A stretch of DNA of 64,000 bases from JAHBNG01 sp039028975 (lineage in GTDB: Bacteria; Chloroflexota; Anaerolineae; Caldilineales; Caldilineaceae), in assembly GCA_039028975.1 (NCBI GenBank), contig JBCCHB010000009.1:62001-126000 (forward strand). The letters are read 5' to 3'. The notes under the pieces are model-generated. The model saw nothing but the letters and a program-made list of their open reading frames with translations, searched no databases and was not told the DNA's origin. Numbering within the stretch: the stretch's first letter is position 1; the number at the start of each line of letters is the position of its first letter. The position numbers were made by a program, and so were the translations under genes. Positions 51,667 through 59,378 of the stretch are shown one piece after another.

Positions 51667-52989
51667 ATGACAAAACACCCTTTTACGCATGTCCGCACGG
51701 TATTGCTTATACTGGTCCTTGTATCGGTCGGCTGTACCCCCGTGGCAGCCCCAGCCAATAGTGGCGAGGCCGCAACAGGTCCCGTCGAAATCCAAGTTTT
51801 CTACCCCGTTGCCGTCGATGCACCCATCGCCGAAATTCTGCAAGGGTACGCTGACGCCTTCCAAGCTGAGCATCCCGATATAAGCATAGAGCCAGTCTTT
51901 GCAGGGGGCTATGGTGATGTTAAGACAACCATTCAAACGACGGTTGAAGGGGGTGGCACGCCTCCTGCACTCGCCGTGATGCTGGCAACGGATCTTTATG
52001 ACTTGGTCAATGGTGATCTCATTGTGCCGCTAGATGACTACGTGGCTTCATCTGAGGGTGGAGAAGAGCTGCTGGGTGATATTTACCCTGCCTTCTTGGC
52101 CAACTCAACCTTTGACGATCAACTATGGAGCCTGCCCTTTCAACGTAGCGTGGTTGCTCTCTACTACAATGCAGCTCTGCTCACAGAAGCTGGCTTAGAC
52201 ACACCCTCCAGCTGGGAGGAGCTCGCCGCTGCGGCCCAAGCCCTGACGCTCAAAGATGGCGAAGAATTCACTCGCCGCGGTATCCAGTGGCCGTCAGGCT
52301 GGCCCTACTGGCTCTTCCAGCCGTTGGCTTTGGGGAATGGCCAGAACATTCTCGTAGATGATCTGACTGTGAGCTTTGATGATCCCGCAGTCGTTGAAGC
52401 AGTCCAGTTCTACATCGATCTTGCTCAGGAGTATGATGCTATGCCTGCGGGGGTGCAAGCTGTTTGGGGCCAGACGCCTTCCGACTTCACCAGCGGCGCT
52501 GCAGCGATGATTGTCCACTCCAGCGGCAGTTTGGCGGGGATTCTTGAATCGGCTGATTTTGAGGTCGGCGTCATGCCCATTCCTGGCAAAGAAGCCGGCT
52601 CTTTTGCTACGGTGCCTGGCGGCGGCAACCTCTACATTATGAATAGTGTTGAACAGGCCCAGCAGGACGCGGCCTGGACCTTCATCGAATTCCTCAGCCG
52701 CCCCGAAAATATGGCCGACTATAGCATCAATACTGGCTACGTTGCTAGCCGGGGTGATGCCTACGAGACAGAGGCCATGCAAACCTATCTAGAGACTGCC
52801 CCCCAAGCCGCAGCCATGCGCGACTCGCTGGACTATGCAGGAGCTGAACTCTCACTACAGAATTTAGGTGAAGTTCGCGGCATCTTCCACAACTATCTGC
52901 AAGCCGCCTATAACGGTGAAATGAGCGCAGCTGACGCCATGGCTGCCGCCCAAGCAGATGCAGAAGCTGCACTGGAAGCGTTTAAGTAA
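51667..52989 (+). CDS. ABC transporter SBP (family 1, UgpB-like) lipoprotein (set 3)
   Basis: 440 aa. AAGGAG precedes the ATG. The leader ends LVSVGC (lipobox), then TPVAAPANSGEAATG. UgpB-like features: VEIQVFYPVAVDAPIAEILQGYADAFQAEHPDI, PPALAVMLATDLYDLVNGDLIVPLDDY, and DAAWTFIEFLSRPENMADYSINTGYVASR near the C-terminus. It heads a set with the permeases at 53083 and 53963. Glycerol-3-phosphate, glycerophosphodiesters or a sugar are all possible substrates. Confidence 0.92.
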   Translation: MTKHPFTHVRTVLLILVLVSVGCTPVAAPANSGEAATGPVEIQVFYPVAVDAPIAEILQGYADAFQAEHPDISIEPVFAGGYGDVKTTIQTTVEGGGTPPALAVMLATDLYDLVNGDLIVPLDDYVASSEGGEELLGDIYPAFLANSTFDDQLWSLPFQRSVVALYYNAALLTEAGLDTPSSWEELAAAAQALTLKDGEEFTRRGIQWPSGWPYWLFQPLALGNGQNILVDDLTVSFDDPAVVEAVQFYIDLAQEYDAMPAGVQAVWGQTPSDFTSGAAAMIVHSSGSLAGILESADFEVGVMPIPGKEAGSFATVPGGGNLYIMNSVEQAQQDAAWTFIEFLSRPENMADYSINTGYVASRGDAYETEAMQTYLETAPQAAAMRDSLDYAGAELSLQNLGEVRGIFHNYLQAAYNGEMSAADAMAAAQADAEAALEAFK

Positions 52990-53017
52990 AGATGATAAGA
53001 TGATATTGAGATGAGAG

Positions 53018-53065
53018 GATGATAAAGATGAACGGAAGCTCCTGCTGACACTCATCTTTATCATC
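53018..53065. repeat. intercistronic hairpin between SBP and permeases (set 3)
   Basis: GATGATAAAGATGA (53018-53031) and TCATCTTTATCATC (53052-53065) pair perfectly over 14 bp, with extra partial pairing outside (TTGAGATGA/TCTCAATCATC). It ends 17 bp before the permease ATG. There is no T-run. Confidence 0.75.
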
Positions 53066-53082
53066 TCAATCATCTCCGCAAA

Positions 53083-53970
53083 ATGCGAAACTCACGCACT
53101 CTCCTTCCCTACCTCCTCATCGCCCCCACGGTTTTTTTTGTCGCGCTCTTCACGGCTTGGCCTACTTTGCTTGCGATTTACCAGAGCTTCTTTATCCAGC
53201 GCCTTAACATTCGTAGGTATCGGGATCCTGTCTTCAACGGTATAGAAAATTATCGAGAGCTTTTTGTTGATCCCGAATTCCAGCAGGTCTTAACCAACAC
53301 GCTTATTTACATCATTGGGACGGTGCCGATCTGCATTGGGTTGGCCTTTCTTTTGGCTCTGCTGCTAAATCGTCAGCTCAAGCGGATTGGATTGCTGCGG
53401 CTGGCATTCTTCTATCCTACAGTGCTGCCTATGGTCAGTGCAGCCACCATCTGGCTCTTCTTCTTTACGCCCGACTATGGGCTATTTAACAGCGCTCTGG
53501 GGTTTGTGGGCTATTCTGGTCCCGAAAATTGGACGGCCAACCCAAATCTGGCGCTTATGGCCATTATGATTGTGGTAATCTGGAAGAACGCAGGCTACTA
53601 CATGCTCTTTTATTTGGCAGGTCTGCAAAACCTGCCCAGCGATGTCTATGAAGCCGCAGAGATTGATGGAGCCAATTGGTGGCAACAGTTGTGGAAGATT
53701 ACCGTTCCGCTGCTGCGGCGAACCACCCTATTTGTCTCTACCATTGCCTTTATTAGCACCATCCAGACGGTGGATCAGATCTTTGTGCTGACCCGAGGTG
53801 GCCCCAGCGGAGCCAGTCGGCTGTTGCTTTATTGGCTGTGGGAGGTACGATTCGAGTTCCTTAACGTAGGCAAAGCAGCCACCCTAACCGTGATTCTAAT
53901 TCTCTTTCTGCTTATTTTTACCATCTCAAATTTCATTTTCTCTGAGCAGGCGGAGGTAGAAAATGCGTAG
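53083..53970 (+). CDS. ABC transporter permease, MalF/UgpA type (set 3)
   Basis: A 295-aa permease with six TM segments and EAA loop LPSDVYEAAEIDGANWWQQL followed by WKITVPLLRRTT. It overlaps the next permease by 8 bp. No Shine-Dalgarno lies before its ATG; a hairpin is close upstream. Confidence 0.92.
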   Translation: MRNSRTLLPYLLIAPTVFFVALFTAWPTLLAIYQSFFIQRLNIRRYRDPVFNGIENYRELFVDPEFQQVLTNTLIYIIGTVPICIGLAFLLALLLNRQLKRIGLLRLAFFYPTVLPMVSAATIWLFFFTPDYGLFNSALGFVGYSGPENWTANPNLALMAIMIVVIWKNAGYYMLFYLAGLQNLPSDVYEAAEIDGANWWQQLWKITVPLLRRTTLFVSTIAFISTIQTVDQIFVLTRGGPSGASRLLLYWLWEVRFEFLNVGKAATLTVILILFLLIFTISNFIFSEQAEVENA

Positions 53971-54847
53971 CAATGAGTCGCTGAAAGAACAGGCCATTCA
54001 TGAAGCCAAAGCGGTACAAGGAAGCCGTGGACGCATAGCAAACTGGCTGGTAACTGGGCTAACGGTCCTCTTTGGGCTGGGGTGGGCCTCCATCATTGCG
54101 TGGTGTGTGGTTGTCTCCTTCCGTCCGGCCAATGAACCGTTGGGGCGCGGCAACGTTTGGTTTGGGACCACCATGACGCTGGAGAATTACCAGAATGCCT
54201 TATCGTTGGCTCCATTTGGGCAATATTACATTAGCACGATTGCCATTGTTGTACTCATCTTCGGCATGCAAATCTTTACGGTCACCATGGCTGGTTTTGC
54301 CTTTGCCCACTATCGCTTTTCAGGGCAGCGGATCCTCTTCTTTTTTATCCTTCTCCAGCTCATGATTCCGACTACTGCGCTGCTGGCCCCCAACTTTAGC
54401 ATGATCCGCCAGTTGGGCATCTTCGATACGTGGCTGGCCGTGGCTATTCCCTATTTTGGCTCGGCCTTTGGCACCTTTTTGATGCGCCAAGCCTTTTTGA
54501 GCGTCCCTCGAGATCTCGTTGACGCGGGCATCATGGATGGCTGTACGTGGCAGCAACTGCTGCGGAATGTCTACCTACCGCCTTCTATTCCTGCGCTCAT
54601 CGCCTTTGGCCTCTCGTCGGTCAGTTATCACTGGAACGAGTTCCTCTGGCCGCTGATCGTTACTGTCTCTGACAGCAGCCGCCCATTGACGGTTGGTTTG
54701 GTACGTTTTACGCAGCTTGGGGAAATCGGTGCACGGTGGTCGCTGCTCATGGCAGCTACGCTGATTGTGGCTTTTCCGCTGCTGCTGGTCTTTTTGGTTT
54801 TCCAGAGACGGTTTATTCGGAGCTTTCTATATTCAGGGATAAAGTAG
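53963..54847 (+). CDS. ABC transporter permease, MalG/UgpE type (set 3)
   Basis: A 294-aa permease. The EAA loop is present but atypical: VPRDLVDAGIMDGCTWQQLL has DAGIMDG in place of EAAxxDG, then RNVYLPPSIPA. The C-terminus is FQRRFIRSFLYSGIK, typical of the family. It heterodimerises with the product at 53083. Confidence 0.9.
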   Translation: MRSNESLKEQAIHEAKAVQGSRGRIANWLVTGLTVLFGLGWASIIAWCVVVSFRPANEPLGRGNVWFGTTMTLENYQNALSLAPFGQYYISTIAIVVLIFGMQIFTVTMAGFAFAHYRFSGQRILFFFILLQLMIPTTALLAPNFSMIRQLGIFDTWLAVAIPYFGSAFGTFLMRQAFLSVPRDLVDAGIMDGCTWQQLLRNVYLPPSIPALIAFGLSSVSYHWNEFLWPLIVTVSDSSRPLTVGLVRFTQLGEIGARWSLLMAATLIVAFPLLLVFLVFQRRFIRSFLYSGIK

Positions 54848-54959
54848 TAATATAGGCCAAATACTTCAAGAATCCACAAACAAAGAATGTGCATAACACG
54901 GAAAATTACCATCCTCAAATTATTGAAGTGATAATAATTGCGACAAATGGTTTAAGCCA

Positions 54960-55607
54960 ATGCGACGGATTGCACTACAGATTTTCGGGATACTATCGTT
55001 CATAGTCTCCATTATTTGGTTTCTATACGAACCAGGATTTGAACCATTCCTGGCGTTTCTAAGTGGCATAATTTCTCTTATCGAATCTGGTAAAGAAAAA
55101 GAAGAAGAATATAAATATACACATGACGTTGAAAGAGAAGAGTCAAATGACACTCCAGGCAAGCCTATCCATACCAACAGGCGTAGACAAGTAACAAAGG
55201 ACCAAAGAATAGCTCAAAACCTATACCAAAATGCCTTTACGGTTTTTCATAATAACGTGAGACGAATAGTGCTAACTATCGTCTTGACAGCAGGGTTTAC
55301 ATTGCTAATCCTGGTGTTACATTTAGACACTGGAATCCTTTTCTTCGTATGGCTAATCTCAGCTATTCTAATGTATTTTCAGTTTACACGTATGATAATG
55401 ACATTGGATAGGCAGATTAACAGTTCTGGGTATTATCATAGGCAATTTGGAGTTCCACAACGGAAAAATGTGAAGCGGCTATTGTTAGAAGAACAGTGGG
55501 GTAACACGTTTGACACACTGTTTATGAAAAGTCTAATCACTTTGCTCTTAATGCCAGAGCTGAAAGATTTCAAGCGGTTCAAAAAGTCACTTGGTATAAC
55601 CAGATAA
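54960..55607 (+). CDS. uncharacterised membrane protein
   Basis: A 215-aa protein, AT-richer than the transporter genes before it. Two N-terminal TM segments (IALQIFGILSFIVSIIWFLY, then EPGFEPFLAFLSGIISLI) share a PGFEP turn. A charged region (SGKEKEEEYKYTHDVEREE…) leads to two more TM segments (IVLTIVLTAGFTLLILVLHL and GILFFVWLISAILMYF) and a basic C-terminus. No enzyme motif is visible. The base composition and isolation suggest an acquired accessory gene. Confidence 0.55.
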   Translation: MRRIALQIFGILSFIVSIIWFLYEPGFEPFLAFLSGIISLIESGKEKEEEYKYTHDVEREESNDTPGKPIHTNRRRQVTKDQRIAQNLYQNAFTVFHNNVRRIVLTIVLTAGFTLLILVLHLDTGILFFVWLISAILMYFQFTRMIMTLDRQINSSGYYHRQFGVPQRKNVKRLLLEEQWGNTFDTLFMKSLITLLLMPELKDFKRFKKSLGITR

Positions 55608-55628
55608 ACATACCTGTAAAGAACTAAG

Positions 55629-55763
55629 ATGAATTCTTCAGAACCTCAGGAAGTTGGCAGGAATGGTGACGACTGGTCGCAGACGTGTCGAAACCATGGC
55701 GAATTTATCGCTCAAGTCCCCAAAGCGTTTCAGCAGTTTGCTCGACTAGGGCATCATTTTTGA
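55629..55763 (+). CDS. possible small protein (44 aa)
   Basis: ATG at 55629 to TGA at 55761-55763 encodes MNSSEPQEVGRNGDDWSQTC… with one Cys-His pair (CRNHGEF). No Shine-Dalgarno is seen. It could equally be chance or a gene fragment. The rest of the gap to 56036 holds no recognised gene; AAGGAG sits just before the SBP start. Confidence 0.25.
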   Translation: MNSSEPQEVGRNGDDWSQTCRNHGEFIAQVPKAFQQFARLGHHF

Positions 55764-56036
55764 CGCCATATCATCATTTAATTGGTATGGAACTGTTTGT
55801 GTATAGATGTATTGACACGAAAACGACCGAATGTTGGAAGTAAGGCTTGTAGGTTACTCAATTCAAGAATCGTGGATGTCAGATGAAGGAACAAGGTTGC
55901 TCCGGCACTTGGCAAGAATCGGATTCCGCTGTATACTGAAAGCCTCGCGTTAACATATTGTTAACATTCTCCCCACTTGTACTCTGCCCATAAACTCTTT
56001 CGTCTGAGATAAACGACCATCATCAAGGAGAAAATA

Positions 56037-57116
56037 ATGAAGCGACTCGCCATATTATCACTATTTATGATTCTCGCTCTGGCCTTGATTGCCTGCCCGG
56101 TGCCACCCCCTCCGGCTGCGCCCGCTGGTGACAGTGGTGGCGATGGCGGCGAAATGGCTGCTAGCACCGAATTAAACTTACTCTGTACGCCCCAGGTGCA
56201 ATGGTGCGAAGGCATGAAAGCTGAGTTCGAAAAGGCCAACCCCGATATCACTGTCAACTTTGTGCGCATGTCCAGCGGCGAATCGCTGACTCGCCTGCGG
56301 AACGAGAAGGATAACCCTCAGTTCGACATCTGGTGGGGTGGCCCCATTGATAGCTTCATAGCAGCCGAGCAAGAAGGTCTTCTGGAACAGTATGAGTCGC
56401 CCAACGCGGCCAACATCAAAGATCCTGGTCTGATGCTCAGCCCCAACAACTACTGGGCAGGCGTTTATGTGGGTTCGCTTGGCTTTGCCACCAACCAGAA
56501 TTGGCTGGACGAGAACCCAGGCGTAGAAGCACCGACAAGCTGGGATGATCTGCTCAAGCCTGAATTCACCGGTCAGCTCATGGTGGCTCACCCCTCTAGC
56601 TCCGGTACTTCTTACACGGCCATGTGTACCATTCTCCAGATCAAAGGTGAAGAAGAGGGTTGGGCATTCCTACAGGATTATGCCGCCCAGGTGAACCAAT
56701 TTACCAAGAGCGGTTCAGCCCCTGGTCGTTTCGTTGGTCAAGGTGAGGCCGCAGTCGGCATCGTCTTCTCTCACGATATTGTCGCCGAGATGGAAAAGGG
56801 TTCGCCTCTAGTACTGAGCTTCCCAGCCGAAGGAACAGGCTATGAGGTTGGCGGCATGGGCATCGTTGCTGGTGCAGCCCATTTGGACGCAGCTCAAAAG
56901 TGGTTCGATTGGGCGCTGGATCCAGCCACTCAGGAGCTTGGCCCTAAGTATGAAGCTTTCCAAGCACCTACTGTTGATGGCGCATCTGCTTCCCGACCTG
57001 AGCTGCTGGAAGTGTCCCTCATCGACTACGACTTCGACTGGTGCGGATCCAACAAGAAGGACTTTGTTGACCGGTTCATCAACGACATAGCCAATGCTGA
57101 TGATCTCAAACAGTAA
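56037..57116 (+). CDS. ABC transporter SBP lipoprotein, Fe(III)/2-aminoethylphosphonate class
   Basis: 359 aa. AAGGAG precedes the ATG. The lipoprotein leader ends ALALIAC, then PVPPPPAAPAG. The mature part is of the FbpA/AfuA/PhnS class: LNLLCTPQVQWCEGMKAEFEKANPDITVNF, then FDIWWGGPIDSFIAAEQEGLLEQY, GVYVGSLGFATNQNWL and PTSWDDLLKPEFTGQLMVAHP. Such receptors bind ferric iron, thiamine, polyamines or aminoethylphosphonate. It should work with the fused permease at 59379 and ATPase at 62347, although a SWIM-finger gene separates them. Confidence 0.88.
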   Translation: MKRLAILSLFMILALALIACPVPPPPAAPAGDSGGDGGEMAASTELNLLCTPQVQWCEGMKAEFEKANPDITVNFVRMSSGESLTRLRNEKDNPQFDIWWGGPIDSFIAAEQEGLLEQYESPNAANIKDPGLMLSPNNYWAGVYVGSLGFATNQNWLDENPGVEAPTSWDDLLKPEFTGQLMVAHPSSSGTSYTAMCTILQIKGEEEGWAFLQDYAAQVNQFTKSGSAPGRFVGQGEAAVGIVFSHDIVAEMEKGSPLVLSFPAEGTGYEVGGMGIVAGAAHLDAAQKWFDWALDPATQELGPKYEAFQAPTVDGASASRPELLEVSLIDYDFDWCGSNKKDFVDRFINDIANADDLKQ

Positions 57117-57237
57117 TTCTTAACAAGATGGCAGGATGAAGGGGTGACAAGGTGAGGAGTGGTGGCAATGTGATGCAATTCTTATCACTCCTTGTACTGT
57201 TTACTCCGCTTCGATTTTACATCTACCACAGTTTATC

Positions 57238-59010
57238 ATGACTGATCTCCCTAAGCTTACCGAAAAATCAGTACAATCCCGATTTGATAGTGGCTCGTTC
57301 AGCCGCGGTCGCCGCTACTATCATAACGGCTACATCCAACGTCCAAAAGCACAGGGAGCAATGCTTAAGGCAGACTGTTACGGTAGCGCACCTGTTCCTT
57401 ATCGGGTTCAGGTTGAGTTAGACGAGGCAGGTATTGTCTCGGCAGATTGCTCTTGCCCGTTGGGCGGCAATTGCAAACATTGTGTGGCTCTACTTCTCAC
57501 ATGGGTTCACGAGCCTAAGGAATTTGCCGAAGTTGAAGAGTTAGCCAGCGCGTTGGCGGAATGGGACAAGAATAACTTAATCGCGCTGATCCAGAAGATG
57601 GTGGACCGCCATCCGGATTTGGAATCGTTGATTGAGCTACAGCAGGTGAGAATGGGCGGTCAATCAAAGCCCATCAGCGCTGATTTGATTATGCGGCAGA
57701 TCGACAACGCAATGCCCGATTATGATGATTCCTACGATTATGGATACGGTGGTTATGCGGGCGAATCTGAAATCTATGGCATCCTGCGGACTGGGGAGCA
57801 ACATGCCGCAGCCAACGATTGGATCAACGCGATAACCATCTATAAGTCAGTTGCTCAAAGGCTCTGCAGTAACTACGAATCCTACTATGACGAGGAAGGC
57901 GAAATCGTTGGGTTGATCGATACCGCCGGAGAGGGGTTAGGCACCTGCCTGGCCAACGTCACCAATGCCAAGTTGCGCGAGCAAATCTTGGAGAGTATGT
58001 TTGAGATCTGGAAGTGGGACACAAAGATGGGCGGCTATGGGGCCGCAGACAGCATTCCTGGACCGCTTCTTGAACATAGCAATTCTGAAGAAAAAGCCCT
58101 GATCGCTGAGTGGGTGCGCGACAATATGCCCTCACCGGGTCAAGATCGACTCAGCGACTGGAATCTTCGTCAACATGGTGGCTTTCTCCTCCAACTCGAA
58201 GCAGATACCCTTGATGATGAAACCTTTATCGAGACCTGTCGGCGGACGGGACGTCATGAGGAGTTGCTGGACCGCCTTCTCAGCCTCAAGCGTTTGGATG
58301 AAGCCGTGACTCACGTTCAGACGATGGGTGACTATGATCTTGTCTCGAATGCTGACCGTTTTGTTCAATATGGGCATGATACAGTTGCCTGGGAGCTGGT
58401 TGCAGAGCGGGCAGAGCAAAGCCGGGATTCCCGACTCAACCAATGGTTAAAAGAACAGGCAAAAGGGAAAGGTGACGCATCGACTGCGCTTGGCATTGCG
58501 CAATCTATCTTCTGGAACAGGCCGAGCGCGGCAGAGTATCAAGAGATCAAATCGTTAGCGGAAGAAGTGGGCAACTGGCCTACAGTCCATGGTCAGACAG
58601 TCGAAAGGCTGACAAATGAGTCAAAATATCATACCCTGACTGAAATCTACCTCGTCGATGGCGATGTGGACAGCGCCCTCAAGAGCCTACAGCAGATGGG
58701 CCAAAATCGTTCGAGAATATACTCTTCCTATTTTAACCCCACTAGTCTACACGCCAAGGTCGCAGACGCAGCCAAAGAAAGCCACCCTGAAGCAGCCATT
58801 CGCATCTATCTAGAGTTGGCCGAAGAATCCATTGCAGGAAAGAACCGCAAATATTACGCCAGTGCAGCCAGCGTGCTGTTGATAGTCCGTTCGATCTATC
58901 AATCACAAGGGCAGACAGACGCGTGGCGGGAGCAGATCGCCCAGATCCGCAGCCAATATCGAACTCTACCTGCAATGCAGGATGAGTTCAACAAGGCAGG
59001 CCTTGAATAA
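57238..59010 (+). CDS. SWIM zinc-finger protein
   Basis: A 590-aa protein with a SWIM zinc finger at residues ~72-90 (CSCPLGGNCKHCVALLL, CxCx-nCxH), preceded by the usual N-terminal VQSRFDSGSFSRGRRYYHNGYI. The remaining ~480 residues are helical and repeat-like, resembling TPR/armadillo-type solenoids (RRTGRHEELLDRLLSLKRLDEAVTHVQ; YHTLTEIYLVDGDVDSALKSL). SWIM proteins bind DNA or proteins, often alongside SNF2-type helicases. None is present here. It lies between the SBP and permease genes of a transporter, an unexpected position. Confidence 0.85.
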   Translation: MTDLPKLTEKSVQSRFDSGSFSRGRRYYHNGYIQRPKAQGAMLKADCYGSAPVPYRVQVELDEAGIVSADCSCPLGGNCKHCVALLLTWVHEPKEFAEVEELASALAEWDKNNLIALIQKMVDRHPDLESLIELQQVRMGGQSKPISADLIMRQIDNAMPDYDDSYDYGYGGYAGESEIYGILRTGEQHAAANDWINAITIYKSVAQRLCSNYESYYDEEGEIVGLIDTAGEGLGTCLANVTNAKLREQILESMFEIWKWDTKMGGYGAADSIPGPLLEHSNSEEKALIAEWVRDNMPSPGQDRLSDWNLRQHGGFLLQLEADTLDDETFIETCRRTGRHEELLDRLLSLKRLDEAVTHVQTMGDYDLVSNADRFVQYGHDTVAWELVAERAEQSRDSRLNQWLKEQAKGKGDASTALGIAQSIFWNRPSAAEYQEIKSLAEEVGNWPTVHGQTVERLTNESKYHTLTEIYLVDGDVDSALKSLQQMGQNRSRIYSSYFNPTSLHAKVADAAKESHPEAAIRIYLELAEESIAGKNRKYYASAASVLLIVRSIYQSQGQTDAWREQIAQIRSQYRTLPAMQDEFNKAGLE

Positions 59011-59129
59011 TAAGCGCGATTATACAAAATAGTTTGCTGCAGTATTATTTTCTGCGACGTGAAGGGGCAGAAATCAATAATCATTCCGGCTCAACAGAAT
59101 CTTATGTAGTTTGCATTACACTGAGTAGC

Positions 59130-59255
59130 GATTATACAGAGAGCCACCGAGGCCTCCCAGAGATTTACTGAGATTTTCTTCTCTCTTTGAAGCCCTTCTC
59201 TGTGTAGCCCTGTATGGCTCTGAGCCTTCTCTGAGTGACTCTGTGTAAGGTACAA
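59130..59255. repeat. low-complexity CTCTGTG-type intergenic repeat
   Basis: A run of similar words (CAGAGAGCCACC, CCCAGAGATTTACTGAG, CTTCTCTGTGTAGCC, TCTCTGAGTGACTCTGTG) fills the region between the SWIM gene and the truncated P-loop gene. It looks like a degenerate dispersed repeat; no gene is visible from 59011 to 59269. Confidence 0.45.
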
Positions 59256-59269
59256 AACTAAGGTGAAAA

Positions 59270-59377
59270 ATGGCTAGCGCACAACGCGGTTTCGTCATCG
59301 GGATTAGCTCGCCCAGCGGAGGCGGAAAGACAACTCTGGTGGGGCTACCAACTCTCCACTCCTTAATCTGTTTATAA
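59270..59377 (+). pseudogene. truncated P-loop kinase gene (N-terminal 25 codons)
   Basis: After AAGGTG, ATG 59270 encodes MASAQRGFVIGISSPSGGGK then TTLVG, a complete beta-strand plus Walker A (GxxxxGKT-like, SSPSGGGKTT) as found at the start of uridine-kinase-like proteins. Immediately afterwards the frame changes character (LPTLHSLICL) and stops at 59375-59377, one base before the permease ATG. The rest of the kinase is absent. It is probably a deletion remnant. The surviving ribosome-binding site and start could still give translational coupling to the permease. Confidence 0.75.
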
Positions 59378-59378
59378 T

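Noticed and set aside
59130..59255. Possible CRISPR-like repetition of CTCTGTG words
   Set aside because: Units are irregular, with no constant repeat length or spacers.
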